Assembly: GCA_036556805.1 (NCBI GenBank) | Contig: DATBIS010000061.1 | Span: 1 to 39,800, forward strand | Origin: DATBIS01 sp036556805 | Lineage (GTDB): Bacteria > Actinomycetota > UBA4738 > HRBIN12 | Length of the DNA stretch: 39,800 nt | Direction of reading: 5' to 3' | Part shown: in pieces, positions 15,935 through 23,384 of the stretch | Layout of the letters: every line of letters begins with the position of its first letter | Numbering within the stretch: position 1 is the stretch's first letter | The notes under the pieces: model-generated | Told to the model about the DNA's origin: nothing | Seen by the model: the letters and a program-made list of their open reading frames with translations, nothing else | Databases searched by the model: none | Made by a program: the position numbers and the translations under genes

Positions 15935-17596
15935 GTGCTTGCCGAACCGACGCAGACCAGCCTGGAGGAGGGCATCCCGCTCGCCGGCGTGACGTTCTGC
16001 GTGGTCGACCTCGAGACGACGGGAGGGTCCCCCATCGAGTCGCGCATCACCGAGATCGGAGCGGTGAAGCTGCGCGGGGGCGAGCGCCTCGGCACGTTCG
16101 CGTCGCTCGTGAATCCGCGGGTCTCGATCCCGCCGTACATCAGCCACCTCACGGGGATCGACGACTTCCTCGTCGCGCACGAGCCGACGATCGAGGAGGT
16201 CCTGCCGGCCTTCGTCGAGTTCGCGCGCGGGTGCGTGTTCGTCGCGCACAACGCGCGGTTCGACTTCACGTTCCTGAACGCGGCGCTCGGCGCGCTCGAC
16301 TACCCCCCGCTCCCGGCGCCGCCGGTGTGCACGGCCCGCCTCGCGCGCCGCATCGTGTGGCCCGACGTCCCGAACGTGCGGCTGAAGACGCTCTCGGGCT
16401 ACTTCCGCACCCGCGCGAAGCCGGTGCACCGCGCCTTCGCCGACGCCGAGACGTGCGCCGAGGTGCTCGACGGCCTCCTCGACCTCGGCGGCCGGCTCGG
16501 GATCCTCACGCTCGGCGACCTCCACGATGCCGTGCGCGCCCGCGGCCGCCCGAACTTCGGGAAGATCCGCCTCGCCGACGACCTTCCGAACGCCCCCGGC
16601 GTCTACGTGTTCCGCGGCCGCGACGGCCGGATCCTGTACGTCGGCAAGTCGAAGGACCTCCGCGCGAGGGTGAAGAGCTACTTCTACGGTGACGGCAGGA
16701 AGAAGGTCGACGACCTGCTCGCCGAGGTGCACACCGTCGACGGGATCGCGTGCACCGGCGGCGAGCTCGAGGCGCTCGTCATCGAGGCGCGCCTCATCCG
16801 CGCGCACGAGCCCAAGTACAACCGTCGAGGCAAGACGTGGCGGCGCTTCGCGTACCTGAAGCTCGACGCGTCGGAGGCGTTTCCGCGGATCAAGATCGTG
16901 CACCGGGCGAACCGCGACGACGGCTGCACGTACGTGGGGCCGTTCGGGAGCAGCGCCCGCGCGCGTCTCGCGAAGGAGGCGCTCGAGGAGGTCTTTCCCG
17001 TTCGCCGGTGCACGACCTCGATGCGAGCGCGCACGCGCTTCGCGCCCTGCGCGCTCGCGGACATCGGACGGTGCACGGCGCCCTGCGACGGGCGCATCGA
17101 TCCCGAGCGCTACGAAGGGCTCGTCCGGGGGCTCCTTTCCTCCCTCCGCTCCCCGGGCGGGCTCCTCGAAGCGCTCGAGTCGAGGATGAACGCGCTGTCG
17201 GACGCCGAACGGTACGAGGAGGCCGCGCTCGCGCGCGACCGCCTGCGCGCGCTCGCGGAGGCGCTGCAGCGCCACCGCCAGGACGAGTGGCTCCTGCGGG
17301 GCGAGCTCGGCGTGCGTGCGCGGGACGGGGAGACGCTTCGGTTCGTCGATGGAAGCCTGCGTCGGAACGACGAGCCCGCCGACCCGATCGGCGCGCCGTG
17401 CCCGCGCGAGCGCGCCGACGAGGTCGCGGCGATCCGGTCGTGGCTCGCGCGCAACGCGGTCGAGGTCGAGCGCTGCGACGTGCCGCCCGCCGAGCCCGTC
17501 GACGGAGGCCTCGCGATCGCGCGGGTGCTCGCACGCGCCCGCGCGGCGGAGCTGCCGCCGGTGGGCGCGGACGCGCGTCGCGCTCGACCTCGCTGA
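15935..17596 (+). CDS. DEDD exonuclease (DnaQ-like) fused to UvrC-like GIY-YIG nuclease
   Basis: A 553-residue DNA-repair nuclease fusion. Residues 18-185 form a DnaQ-type 3'-5' exonuclease (VDLETTG with D25 and E27; HNARFDFTFL with D110; HRAFADAETC with H165 and D170). Residues about 218-305 form a GIY-YIG domain (PGVYVF, YVGKSKDLRARV, GELEALVIEARLI). A Cys quartet spaced C-x12-C-x7-C-x3-C then matches the region reported to hold an Fe-S cluster in UvrC, and a UVR motif (DAERYEEAALARDRL) follows. The HhH and RNase-H-like C-terminal half of UvrC is absent. Rv2191 of M. tuberculosis has this layout (recalled). The start is GTG 15935 after GGAGG, and the promoter has a LexA box, so damage-induced expression is expected. 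Confidence 0.92.
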   Translation: MLAEPTQTSLEEGIPLAGVTFCVVDLETTGGSPIESRITEIGAVKLRGGERLGTFASLVNPRVSIPPYISHLTGIDDFLVAHEPTIEEVLPAFVEFARGCVFVAHNARFDFTFLNAALGALDYPPLPAPPVCTARLARRIVWPDVPNVRLKTLSGYFRTRAKPVHRAFADAETCAEVLDGLLDLGGRLGILTLGDLHDAVRARGRPNFGKIRLADDLPNAPGVYVFRGRDGRILYVGKSKDLRARVKSYFYGDGRKKVDDLLAEVHTVDGIACTGGELEALVIEARLIRAHEPKYNRRGKTWRRFAYLKLDASEAFPRIKIVHRANRDDGCTYVGPFGSSARARLAKEALEEVFPVRRCTTSMRARTRFAPCALADIGRCTAPCDGRIDPERYEGLVRGLLSSLRSPGGLLEALESRMNALSDAERYEEAALARDRLRALAEALQRHRQDEWLLRGELGVRARDGETLRFVDGSLRRNDEPADPIGAPCPRERADEVAAIRSWLARNAVEVERCDVPPAEPVDGGLAIARVLARARAAELPPVGADARRARPR

Positions 17597-17612
17597 CGGC
17601 GGGGCGTACGCT
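17584..17612 (+). promoter_or_regulatory. Putative promoter for the TlyA-like gene leader
   Basis: TCGACC (17584-17589) and TACGCT (17607-17612) have 17-bp spacing and lie at the end of the preceding nuclease gene. The mRNA would start near 17619-17621, giving a leader of about 143 nt before the ATG at 17764. Confidence 0.45.
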
Positions 17613-17620
17613 GGTCGCGC

Positions 17621-17638
17621 ATGATCAGGTTCACCTGA
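17621..17638 (+). other. Possible five-codon leader ORF at the 5' end of the TlyA-like mRNA
   Basis: An ATG lies 8 nt after TACGCT and encodes M-I-R-F-T before TGA. Its position at the predicted mRNA 5' end would allow leaderless translation. The same bases form the palindrome TCAGGT-TC-ACCTGA (17625-17638). The codons are not unusual, so it may be chance. The remaining leader up to 17700 holds GC-rich sequence (including CGGCCGCGGCCG) with no gene. Confidence 0.25.
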
Positions 17639-17710
17639 CCTCCCTAGCCTGACCCCGCACCCTCCGGCCGCGGCCGTCGCCGTCCGGCCTTTGTTCTCGA
17701 TGCGCGAGCA

Positions 17711-17757
17711 CCTCCTCGCATGCGTGCGTCCACGCCACCGCACGCACGCAGAGGAGG
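17711..17757 (+). promoter_or_regulatory. RNA hairpin that sequesters the Shine-Dalgarno of the TlyA-like gene
   Basis: CCTCCTC (17711-17717) pairs with GAGGAGG (17751-17757), the ribosome-binding site, and TGCGTGCGT (17721-17729) pairs with ACGCACGCA (17742-17750). The result is a 16-bp stem with a 3-nt bulge (17718-17720) and a 12-nt loop. An alternative hairpin, GCGAG (17704-17708) with CTCGC (17715-17719), would use up the anti-Shine-Dalgarno strand and free the site. The arrangement suggests translational control. Confidence 0.6.
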
Positions 17758-17763
17758 AACCTC

Positions 17764-18492
17764 ATGGCGCGCTCGCGCACCCGACTCGTACCGGTCCTGC
17801 AACTCATCCGCTCGCTCCGTCCAGATATCCTGGACCCCCGCTCGGCGATCGCCGATCGCCGGCTGCTCGTCGACGGCCGCTTCGTCGTGAACCCGCACGC
17901 CCTGGTGCGCGCGGACGCGTCGGTGACCCTCGCGCCCGTCCGCGCGCTTCGCGGCGAAGACAAGCTCCGAGCAGCGCTGGACGTCTTCGAGGTCGAGGTC
18001 CGCGACCGCGTGTGCCTCGACGTCGGCGCGGCGGCCGGCGGCTTCACGCGCGTGTTGCTCGAACGAGGAGCGCGTCTCGTCTACGCGCTCGACGCCGGTT
18101 TCGGCCAGCTCCGGAGCGACCTCCGCGCGCACCCGCGCGTGGTGAACCTCGAGCGAACGAACCTCTCGCGGATCGCCGAGACGCCGATCAGGTGCTGGCC
18201 GATCGACCTCGTGACGCTCGACCTGTCCTACCTGTCGCTCGCGAACGCCGTTCCGCAGCTCGAGCGGGTCCGGTTCGCGGCCGGCGCAGACCTCGTGGCG
18301 CTCGTGAAGCCGATGTTCGAGCTCGGCCTTCCGGCTCCGCCGAAGGCCGAGCGGGACCTCCGCCAAGCCGTCGACGCCGCCGGCCGCGGCGTCGAGGCCG
18401 CCGGCCATTGGCGCGTCACCGGGTCGATGCCGTCACCGGTGGTCGGTTCGCGCGGCGCACGAGAGCTGCTGTTGCACGCTCGACGCGTCTAA
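17764..18492 (+). CDS. TlyA-like rRNA (cytidine-2'-O)-methyltransferase
   Basis: The 242-residue protein has an S4-like RNA-binding region (about 20-60, DRRLLVDGRFVVNPHALV) and an FtsJ-type SAM-dependent methyltransferase domain (CLDVGAAAGGFTRVLLERGA, about 84-103). The catalytic tetrad K67-D153-K182-E234 lines up in order and spacing with the K-D-K-E tetrad of TlyA, and ERTN and LVKPMFE are also shared. TlyA 2'-O-methylates 16S and 23S rRNA and sets capreomycin sensitivity in mycobacteria. The N-terminal S4 part is divergent, so the target may differ. ATG 17764 follows GAGGAGG, which is base-paired in the leader hairpin. Its TAA interlocks with the stop of the opposing giant gene (18489-18492). 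Confidence 0.8.
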   Translation: MARSRTRLVPVLQLIRSLRPDILDPRSAIADRRLLVDGRFVVNPHALVRADASVTLAPVRALRGEDKLRAALDVFEVEVRDRVCLDVGAAAGGFTRVLLERGARLVYALDAGFGQLRSDLRAHPRVVNLERTNLSRIAETPIRCWPIDLVTLDLSYLSLANAVPQLERVRFAAGADLVALVKPMFELGLPAPPKAERDLRQAVDAAGRGVEAAGHWRVTGSMPSPVVGSRGARELLLHARRV

Positions 18493-21400
18493 GCCGGACA
18501 GAGCGCCGCGAGGTCGACGCCGTAGGAGAACGGCGGATACACGTCGCATCCGAGCGATCCGCCGATGAGGTCCGCGTGCGAGCGGCTCCCGAACACGGCG
18601 ATGGGCACGGCGCCGGTCGCAAGCGATGCGGCGAGGCGCCGGCCCGCGTCGTTCCGCTCCGGACCGAGCAGCTCGTCGAGCGAGGCAAGGTCGGCGTCGA
18701 CCGAGTCTGGCAGCCATCCGGCCGGCACGGTGGGGTCTTTCAGTGCGGCCTGGAGGAACGAGGCGGCCCCGCCGAGGTTCTCCACCGGACTGCCCGGATC
18801 GAATGGGAACACGAACGAGAGCTCCAAATCGGCCTTCGACCCCGGCGCCCTCGTTGCCGCGTACGGGTCCGGGACCAATTTGACCGTCAAGTCGATTCCG
18901 ATCGAGAAGAGGCGGGTCACCACCGCGGTGGCGACGGTGTTGCAGCCGCCGCAGTGGCGGTATCCGAACATCACGGCGCTCGCCGTCCGGCCGTCCATGA
19001 GCCGCTTCGCGCGCCTGAGGTCGGGTCCGTCCAGCGGATAGGGCTCTGGCGCCCCCTCCGCCACGAAGGTCGGCGGAAGCATGCGGCTCGTCGCGGTGAG
19101 CTCCTCCAGGCCCATGCCGGCGAGCGCGAGCGCGGCCGCCCGGCGCACGTCGGCATCGGCGAACAAAGGCCGGCCCGCGTTGAAGACCGCGAACGCGAGC
19201 GACGGGTACGCGCTCTGGACGAACCTCGGAGCCGTCGCCGCGAGGTCCGTGCCATCCGGGCCGAAGCGGCGCTCGAGGCTCGAGCTCGCGGTCGCCTCTT
19301 CGAAGTTCGTGATCCCGTCCCAGGCACCGTCTTCCACCTGCCGCGCCGCGGGGAAGGGATCGAGGCCCTCGCGCAGCGCGATCCCGTCGAGCGCTTGCGC
19401 CCGCGATCCCCCGTAGTTCGGATTTCGAGAGAGGATGGTGTACTCCCCCGCGAGATGCTGGCTGATGTAATAGGGGCCCGCCGACGGCACCGCGTCCACG
19501 AGGGTCTGATCGGTGGGCAGCACGGCCCCGCCCGGCACCATGGGCGTCCCGGAAGGGACCGGGCAGAAGAACGGCGTCGCGAGTCGCTCCATGAAGTCCG
19601 CCGTCGGGCGCGTGAGCGTGATCGTGAGCGTGTCGCCCTGGGCCACCAGGCCACTGATGTGCTCGGCCGTACCCGCCCGGAAAGCCGCCTCGCCCTCGAT
19701 CATGTCCACGAGCCGGGCGCCGAGCGCGCCCACTCCCATGCGCGGCGAGAGCGCCCGTTCGATGGAATAGCGGAAGGTCTCCGCGGTGACGTTCTCGCCC
19801 GACGGCGGCGAGAAACGGAAGCCCGATCGAATCGTGAACGTGTAGGTCTTTTCGTCGCCCGACACGATCGGGAGCCCCGCGGCGGCCTCCGGTACGACCT
19901 CCGTTGCCGACATGCCTTCCCCGTCCGGATAACCGAGAAGGCCTCCGCACGTCGCGTACTCGACCTGGAACCCGAGCAGGGACGTCGTGGTCGCGGGATC
20001 CGGACGCTCGAGCTGGTGCTCCGCGACCAGCAGCCGCGCGACCTCGCCTCTCAGCGCCGCGATCCGCTCATCATAGGGTCGCCCCTCGTTCAGCTGAACG
20101 AGAACGGCGCCGGCCCCGGCCGCGATCGATTGGATCGGGTGTCCGAACCGGAACGTTCGAAGGACGTTCATACGATCGGCGTCGACGGCCGAGACCGTGC
20201 CCGCATCCTGGTTGCCCACCCAGACCACTCCGTCGGCGAGCGAGATCGCCTGCGCGCCCTCATCGGTCTGCACCCTGGCCGTGTTGCTGAACGAAGGGCG
20301 CGAGAAGTTCACCCGAACCACCGTGCCCTTCTCCTCGTTCGCGACCCACAGGAACTGGTCGGTGGCCGCAAGATCGGTGGCGCTGCCGAACGTGCTCCCG
20401 CCGGCCCAGACGGCCCGATTCGTCGCAGGATCGATCCGGTAGACACCGCCGTCGCCCGCCGCGAGCAGCTGACCGCCAGCGAACGTCATCGATCGGCCTG
20501 AGAAGACGTCCCGGACGGTCGCCTCGATCTCGCCGGTGTCCGGATTGAGCCGCAGCACCTGCTCGAGATCCTTCAAGAGCACCCAGAGGGAGCCGAACCC
20601 CTCGACGACGGCGGCGATTCCCGAGGTCGCCTTCTCCGCGACGTCGAAGCGGTCAACGGCTCGCGCGATCCCGAGGTCGACGCGCCAGACCGCTGCCTCC
20701 GACGAGCCGGCGACCCACAGGGTCTTGCCGTTCACGACATAGGACGCCACGTCGCTCGTGGGCGACGCGATCTGTCGGAGCACCTCGCCGTCCTTCGGAT
20801 CGATCTCCACGAACGAGATCGGGTCGAGGTTGAGCACCCAGAAGTGCCCCTCGGCGAACGTCACGTCGGCCGGCGTGCGCACGACGGAGTGCGGCACGAA
20901 CCCGATCTCGTCGCCGGTCGTGCTGTCGATGATCGCCATTCCCGAGGGGAGCGAGGCGAGCGTGTCACCGGACCTTCCGCGCACGAGCGGGAGGACGGCG
21001 AGAAGGAGGCCGAGCGCGACGACCCCCACCACGGCGACGAGCGACCACCGGCCGCCCGGCAGGCGGCGACGCGGGCTCGGGCTCGCGGCAGAGCCCGCCT
21101 CGCGGAGCACGGGGAAGGTCTCGACCGCTCGCACCGCCTGCGGGAAGCCCTTGCCCTTGATCAACCGCGGCGGCGTGTGCACGACCCCGTCCAGCGGCCC
21201 GGCGAGATGCACCACGGCCTCCGACGAGAGCACGGTCCCGGGTCTCGCCTGCTCGCACAGGAGCGTCGCGAGCTCCAGCGCGGGACCCCGGAACGCTCCC
21301 TCGACGGGAAACGCCTCGCCGGCGTCGAGCCCGATCGACAGCCCGCCCAGTTCGTTCACGAGGCGGGCGCTCTCGTCGAACTCGATGGCGGCGCGGATCG

Positions 21401-23249
21401 CCTGGCGCGACGACGCAAACACGGCGACCGCCTCGCGCCCGCGCACCTCCTGCACGACGCCCTCATGCGCGTCGACGACGGCGCGCGCGATCGAGGCGAA
21501 CGAGCGGACGAGCTCGGCCTCTCCTTGTTCGTCCGGTTCGATCGATCCGAGCCCCCCCGCCCTCGCCACGAGGAACGTTCGGAGCTGCGCGCCGCCCACG
21601 ATCGGCTCGAGCGCCGCGGCGGCCGCCGACACCAGATCGACCGCCGATCGGTAGCGGTCGGCGGGGTCCTTCGCCATCGCGCGCCCGATCACGCCGTCGA
21701 TCGCCGCGGGGAGCTCTGGCCGTTCCTCGGTGATCCTCGGCGCCGGCTCCATCAGGTGCGCGTGCATGATCGCGACCTCCTGGTCGCGCACGAACGGCGG
21801 ATGCCCGACGAGACACTCGAAGAGCACCGCGCCGAGCGAGTAGACGTCGGCCCGCCCGTCGAGCGGCTTCCCCTCGAACTGCTCGGGCGCCGCGTAGTCG
21901 ACCGTGCCGATGAACTGCCCCGTTCCCGTCACGCCGCTGTGCGACGTCGCGCGCTTCGTGAGGCCGAAGTCCGTGAGGAAGACCTGCTCGCGGGCGCCGC
22001 CGCCGTGCGCGATGAGGACGTTCCCCGGCTTCACGTCGCGGTGCACGAGGCCGCGCGCGTGCGCCGCATCGAGCGCGTCGGCGGTCTGGCGCAGCACGGC
22101 GATGGCGCGCGCGGGATCGAGCCGGCCGACCTCGCGCAGGAGCCGGCGGAGGTCGGTGCCGTCCACGTATTGCATCGCGATGAACAGGTGCCCCTCGGCC
22201 TCGCCGGCCTCGAAGATCGTGATGACGTGCGGATGGTCGAGGCTCGCGGCGAGCTGCGACTCGCGCACGAAGCGGTCGCGGAACCGGTCGTCGTCGGCGA
22301 GCGTCGGCCCGAGCAGCTTGAGCGCCACCCGCCGCTTGAGACCCTCGTGTTCGGCGAGGTACACGACGCTCATGCCGCCGCGACCGAGCACCGAGAGGAT
22401 GCGGAACGATCCGAGCCGCGACCCGACTTCGAGGTCGCGCCCCGATCGCGCCGGCTCTTCCGCGGGGCCGGGCTCCGCGGGTGACGGCGAGACGAGCACG
22501 ATGCGCGACGCCATGCTGAGCGCCGGGTCCTGGCCGAGGATCCGCTCGTGGAGCCGCTGCAACGAGCGCGATGGATCGATGCCGAGCTGGTCGGCGAGGA
22601 CGCGGCGAGCCTCCGCGAACGCCTCGAGGGCCTCCGCCTGGCGGTGTGACCGGTACAGCGCGAGCATCCGCAGGCTCCACAGACGCTCGCGGAGCGGGTG
22701 CTCGTACGTGAGCGACTCGAGCTCGGGCACGACCTCCTGGTGACGGCCGAGCGCGAGCTCGGCCGTGATCCGGTGCTCGGTGGCGGACAGCCGGAGCTCG
22801 TTCAGCCGGGCGATCTCGCCGAACAGCGACCGCTCGTCGGCGAGGTCGGAGAGCGCGGGGCCGCGCCAGATCGCGAGGGCTTCGGCGAGCGTGCGCACCG
22901 CCTCGTCGGCATCCACCTCGATGAGGTCGCGGCCGTCGGCGACGAGTGTTTCGAAACGCGCGGCGTCCAGCTCCTCGTCCGCGACGTGCAGCACGTACCC
23001 GGGCGCTCGGCCCTCGATCCGTTCGGCCCCCACCAGGCGCCGGAGGTTCGAGACGTAGGCCTGCACCGAGCTCCGCGCGGCGTCGGGCGGCTCCTCGTCC
23101 CAGACCTGGTCGATCAGGACGTCGGCGGGCACGACCTGGTTCCGCCGGAGCAGGAGATGCACGAGCACGAGGCGCTGCTTCCTGCCGCCCAGCGCGACCG
23201 CGCCCTCGGTGCCCGTGACCTCGAACGTTCCGAGGATCTCGAACCGCAT
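18489..23249 (-). CDS. Giant transmembrane SARP/BTAD - Ser/Thr kinase - cyclase-like - beta-propeller - family-5 solute-binding protein
   Basis: This 1586-residue protein combines, in order: an OmpR/SARP-type winged helix (1-90), a BTAD helical repeat domain (95-240), a Ser/Thr kinase (278-550; GRGGMSVVYLAEH, K311, HRDVKPGN with D405, DFG 427-429, and GTVDYAAPE), a degenerate class III cyclase homology domain (about 575-715), one membrane helix (736-757), a YncE-like beta-propeller (765-1055, repeated LWVA/VWVG strands), a short charged helix (1060-1080) and a family-5 ABC solute-binding domain (1085-1580). The C-terminal half should be extracellular, the rest cytoplasmic. All kinase catalytic residues are present; the cyclase metal aspartates are not. 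A ligand bound outside could alter kinase or DNA-binding activity inside. No transporter genes are near. ATG 23249 has TACGGT 6 nt upstream. Confidence 0.93.
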   Translation of the reverse strand: MRFEILGTFEVTGTEGAVALGGRKQRLVLVHLLLRRNQVVPADVLIDQVWDEEPPDAARSSVQAYVSNLRRLVGAERIEGRAPGYVLHVADEELDAARFETLVADGRDLIEVDADEAVRTLAEALAIWRGPALSDLADERSLFGEIARLNELRLSATEHRITAELALGRHQEVVPELESLTYEHPLRERLWSLRMLALYRSHRQAEALEAFAEARRVLADQLGIDPSRSLQRLHERILGQDPALSMASRIVLVSPSPAEPGPAEEPARSGRDLEVGSRLGSFRILSVLGRGGMSVVYLAEHEGLKRRVALKLLGPTLADDDRFRDRFVRESQLAASLDHPHVITIFEAGEAEGHLFIAMQYVDGTDLRRLLREVGRLDPARAIAVLRQTADALDAAHARGLVHRDVKPGNVLIAHGGGAREQVFLTDFGLTKRATSHSGVTGTGQFIGTVDYAAPEQFEGKPLDGRADVYSLGAVLFECLVGHPPFVRDQEVAIMHAHLMEPAPRITEERPELPAAIDGVIGRAMAKDPADRYRSAVDLVSAAAAALEPIVGGAQLRTFLVARAGGLGSIEPDEQGEAELVRSFASIARAVVDAHEGVVQEVRGREAVAVFASSRQAIRAAIEFDESARLVNELGGLSIGLDAGEAFPVEGAFRGPALELATLLCEQARPGTVLSSEAVVHLAGPLDGVVHTPPRLIKGKGFPQAVRAVETFPVLREAGSAASPSPRRRLPGGRWSLVAVVGVVALGLLLAVLPLVRGRSGDTLASLPSGMAIIDSTTGDEIGFVPHSVVRTPADVTFAEGHFWVLNLDPISFVEIDPKDGEVLRQIASPTSDVASYVVNGKTLWVAGSSEAAVWRVDLGIARAVDRFDVAEKATSGIAAVVEGFGSLWVLLKDLEQVLRLNPDTGEIEATVRDVFSGRSMTFAGGQLLAAGDGGVYRIDPATNRAVWAGGSTFGSATDLAATDQFLWVANEEKGTVVRVNFSRPSFSNTARVQTDEGAQAISLADGVVWVGNQDAGTVSAVDADRMNVLRTFRFGHPIQSIAAGAGAVLVQLNEGRPYDERIAALRGEVARLLVAEHQLERPDPATTTSLLGFQVEYATCGGLLGYPDGEGMSATEVVPEAAAGLPIVSGDEKTYTFTIRSGFRFSPPSGENVTAETFRYSIERALSPRMGVGALGARLVDMIEGEAAFRAGTAEHISGLVAQGDTLTITLTRPTADFMERLATPFFCPVPSGTPMVPGGAVLPTDQTLVDAVPSAGPYYISQHLAGEYTILSRNPNYGGSRAQALDGIALREGLDPFPAARQVEDGAWDGITNFEEATASSSLERRFGPDGTDLAATAPRFVQSAYPSLAFAVFNAGRPLFADADVRRAAALALAGMGLEELTATSRMLPPTFVAEGAPEPYPLDGPDLRRAKRLMDGRTASAVMFGYRHCGGCNTVATAVVTRLFSIGIDLTVKLVPDPYAATRAPGSKADLELSFVFPFDPGSPVENLGGAASFLQAALKDPTVPAGWLPDSVDADLASLDELLGPERNDAGRRLAASLATGAVPIAVFGSRSHADLIGGSLGCDVYPPFSYGVDLAALCPA

Positions 23250-23255
23250 GGGGGA

Positions 23256-23261
23256 ACCGTA
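23256..23261 (-). promoter_or_regulatory. -10 element, leaderless promoter of the giant SARP-kinase gene
   Basis: TACGGT on the minus strand is 6 nt before ATG 23249. No Shine-Dalgarno is present. The heptamer repeats lie about 63 bp upstream of it. Confidence 0.45.
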
Positions 23262-23323
23262 GGGGAACTCCGGGCCCGCGCATAGGCACCGAGCCGGGGC
23301 CGAAGCCGCGAGGTCCGGCCCGA

Positions 23324-23363
23324 TCCAAGCCGGTTCCAAGCCCCGTGCAGCGGGCGTCCAAGC
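23324..23363. repeat. Three identical heptamers at 11- and 22-bp spacing, candidate SARP operator
   Basis: TCCAAGC occurs at 23324-23330, 23335-23341 and 23357-23363, i.e. at offsets 0, 11 and 33, all on the same face of the helix. SARP activators are known to bind direct heptamer repeats spaced by 11 or 22 bp. The repeats stand in the 135-bp divergent gap between the SARP-kinase gene and the metallopeptidase gene. A canonical -10 placed 8 bp after the last repeat is not evident in either direction. Confidence 0.6.
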
Positions 23364-23384
23364 ACGCCCCGCGAGGGTCGCAGC

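Noticed and set aside
17660..17700. GC-rich palindrome followed by CCTTTGTTCTC as a terminator of the nuclease gene
   Set aside because: The stem is not well formed next to the T-rich part and the T tract is interrupted, so an intrinsic terminator is not supported.
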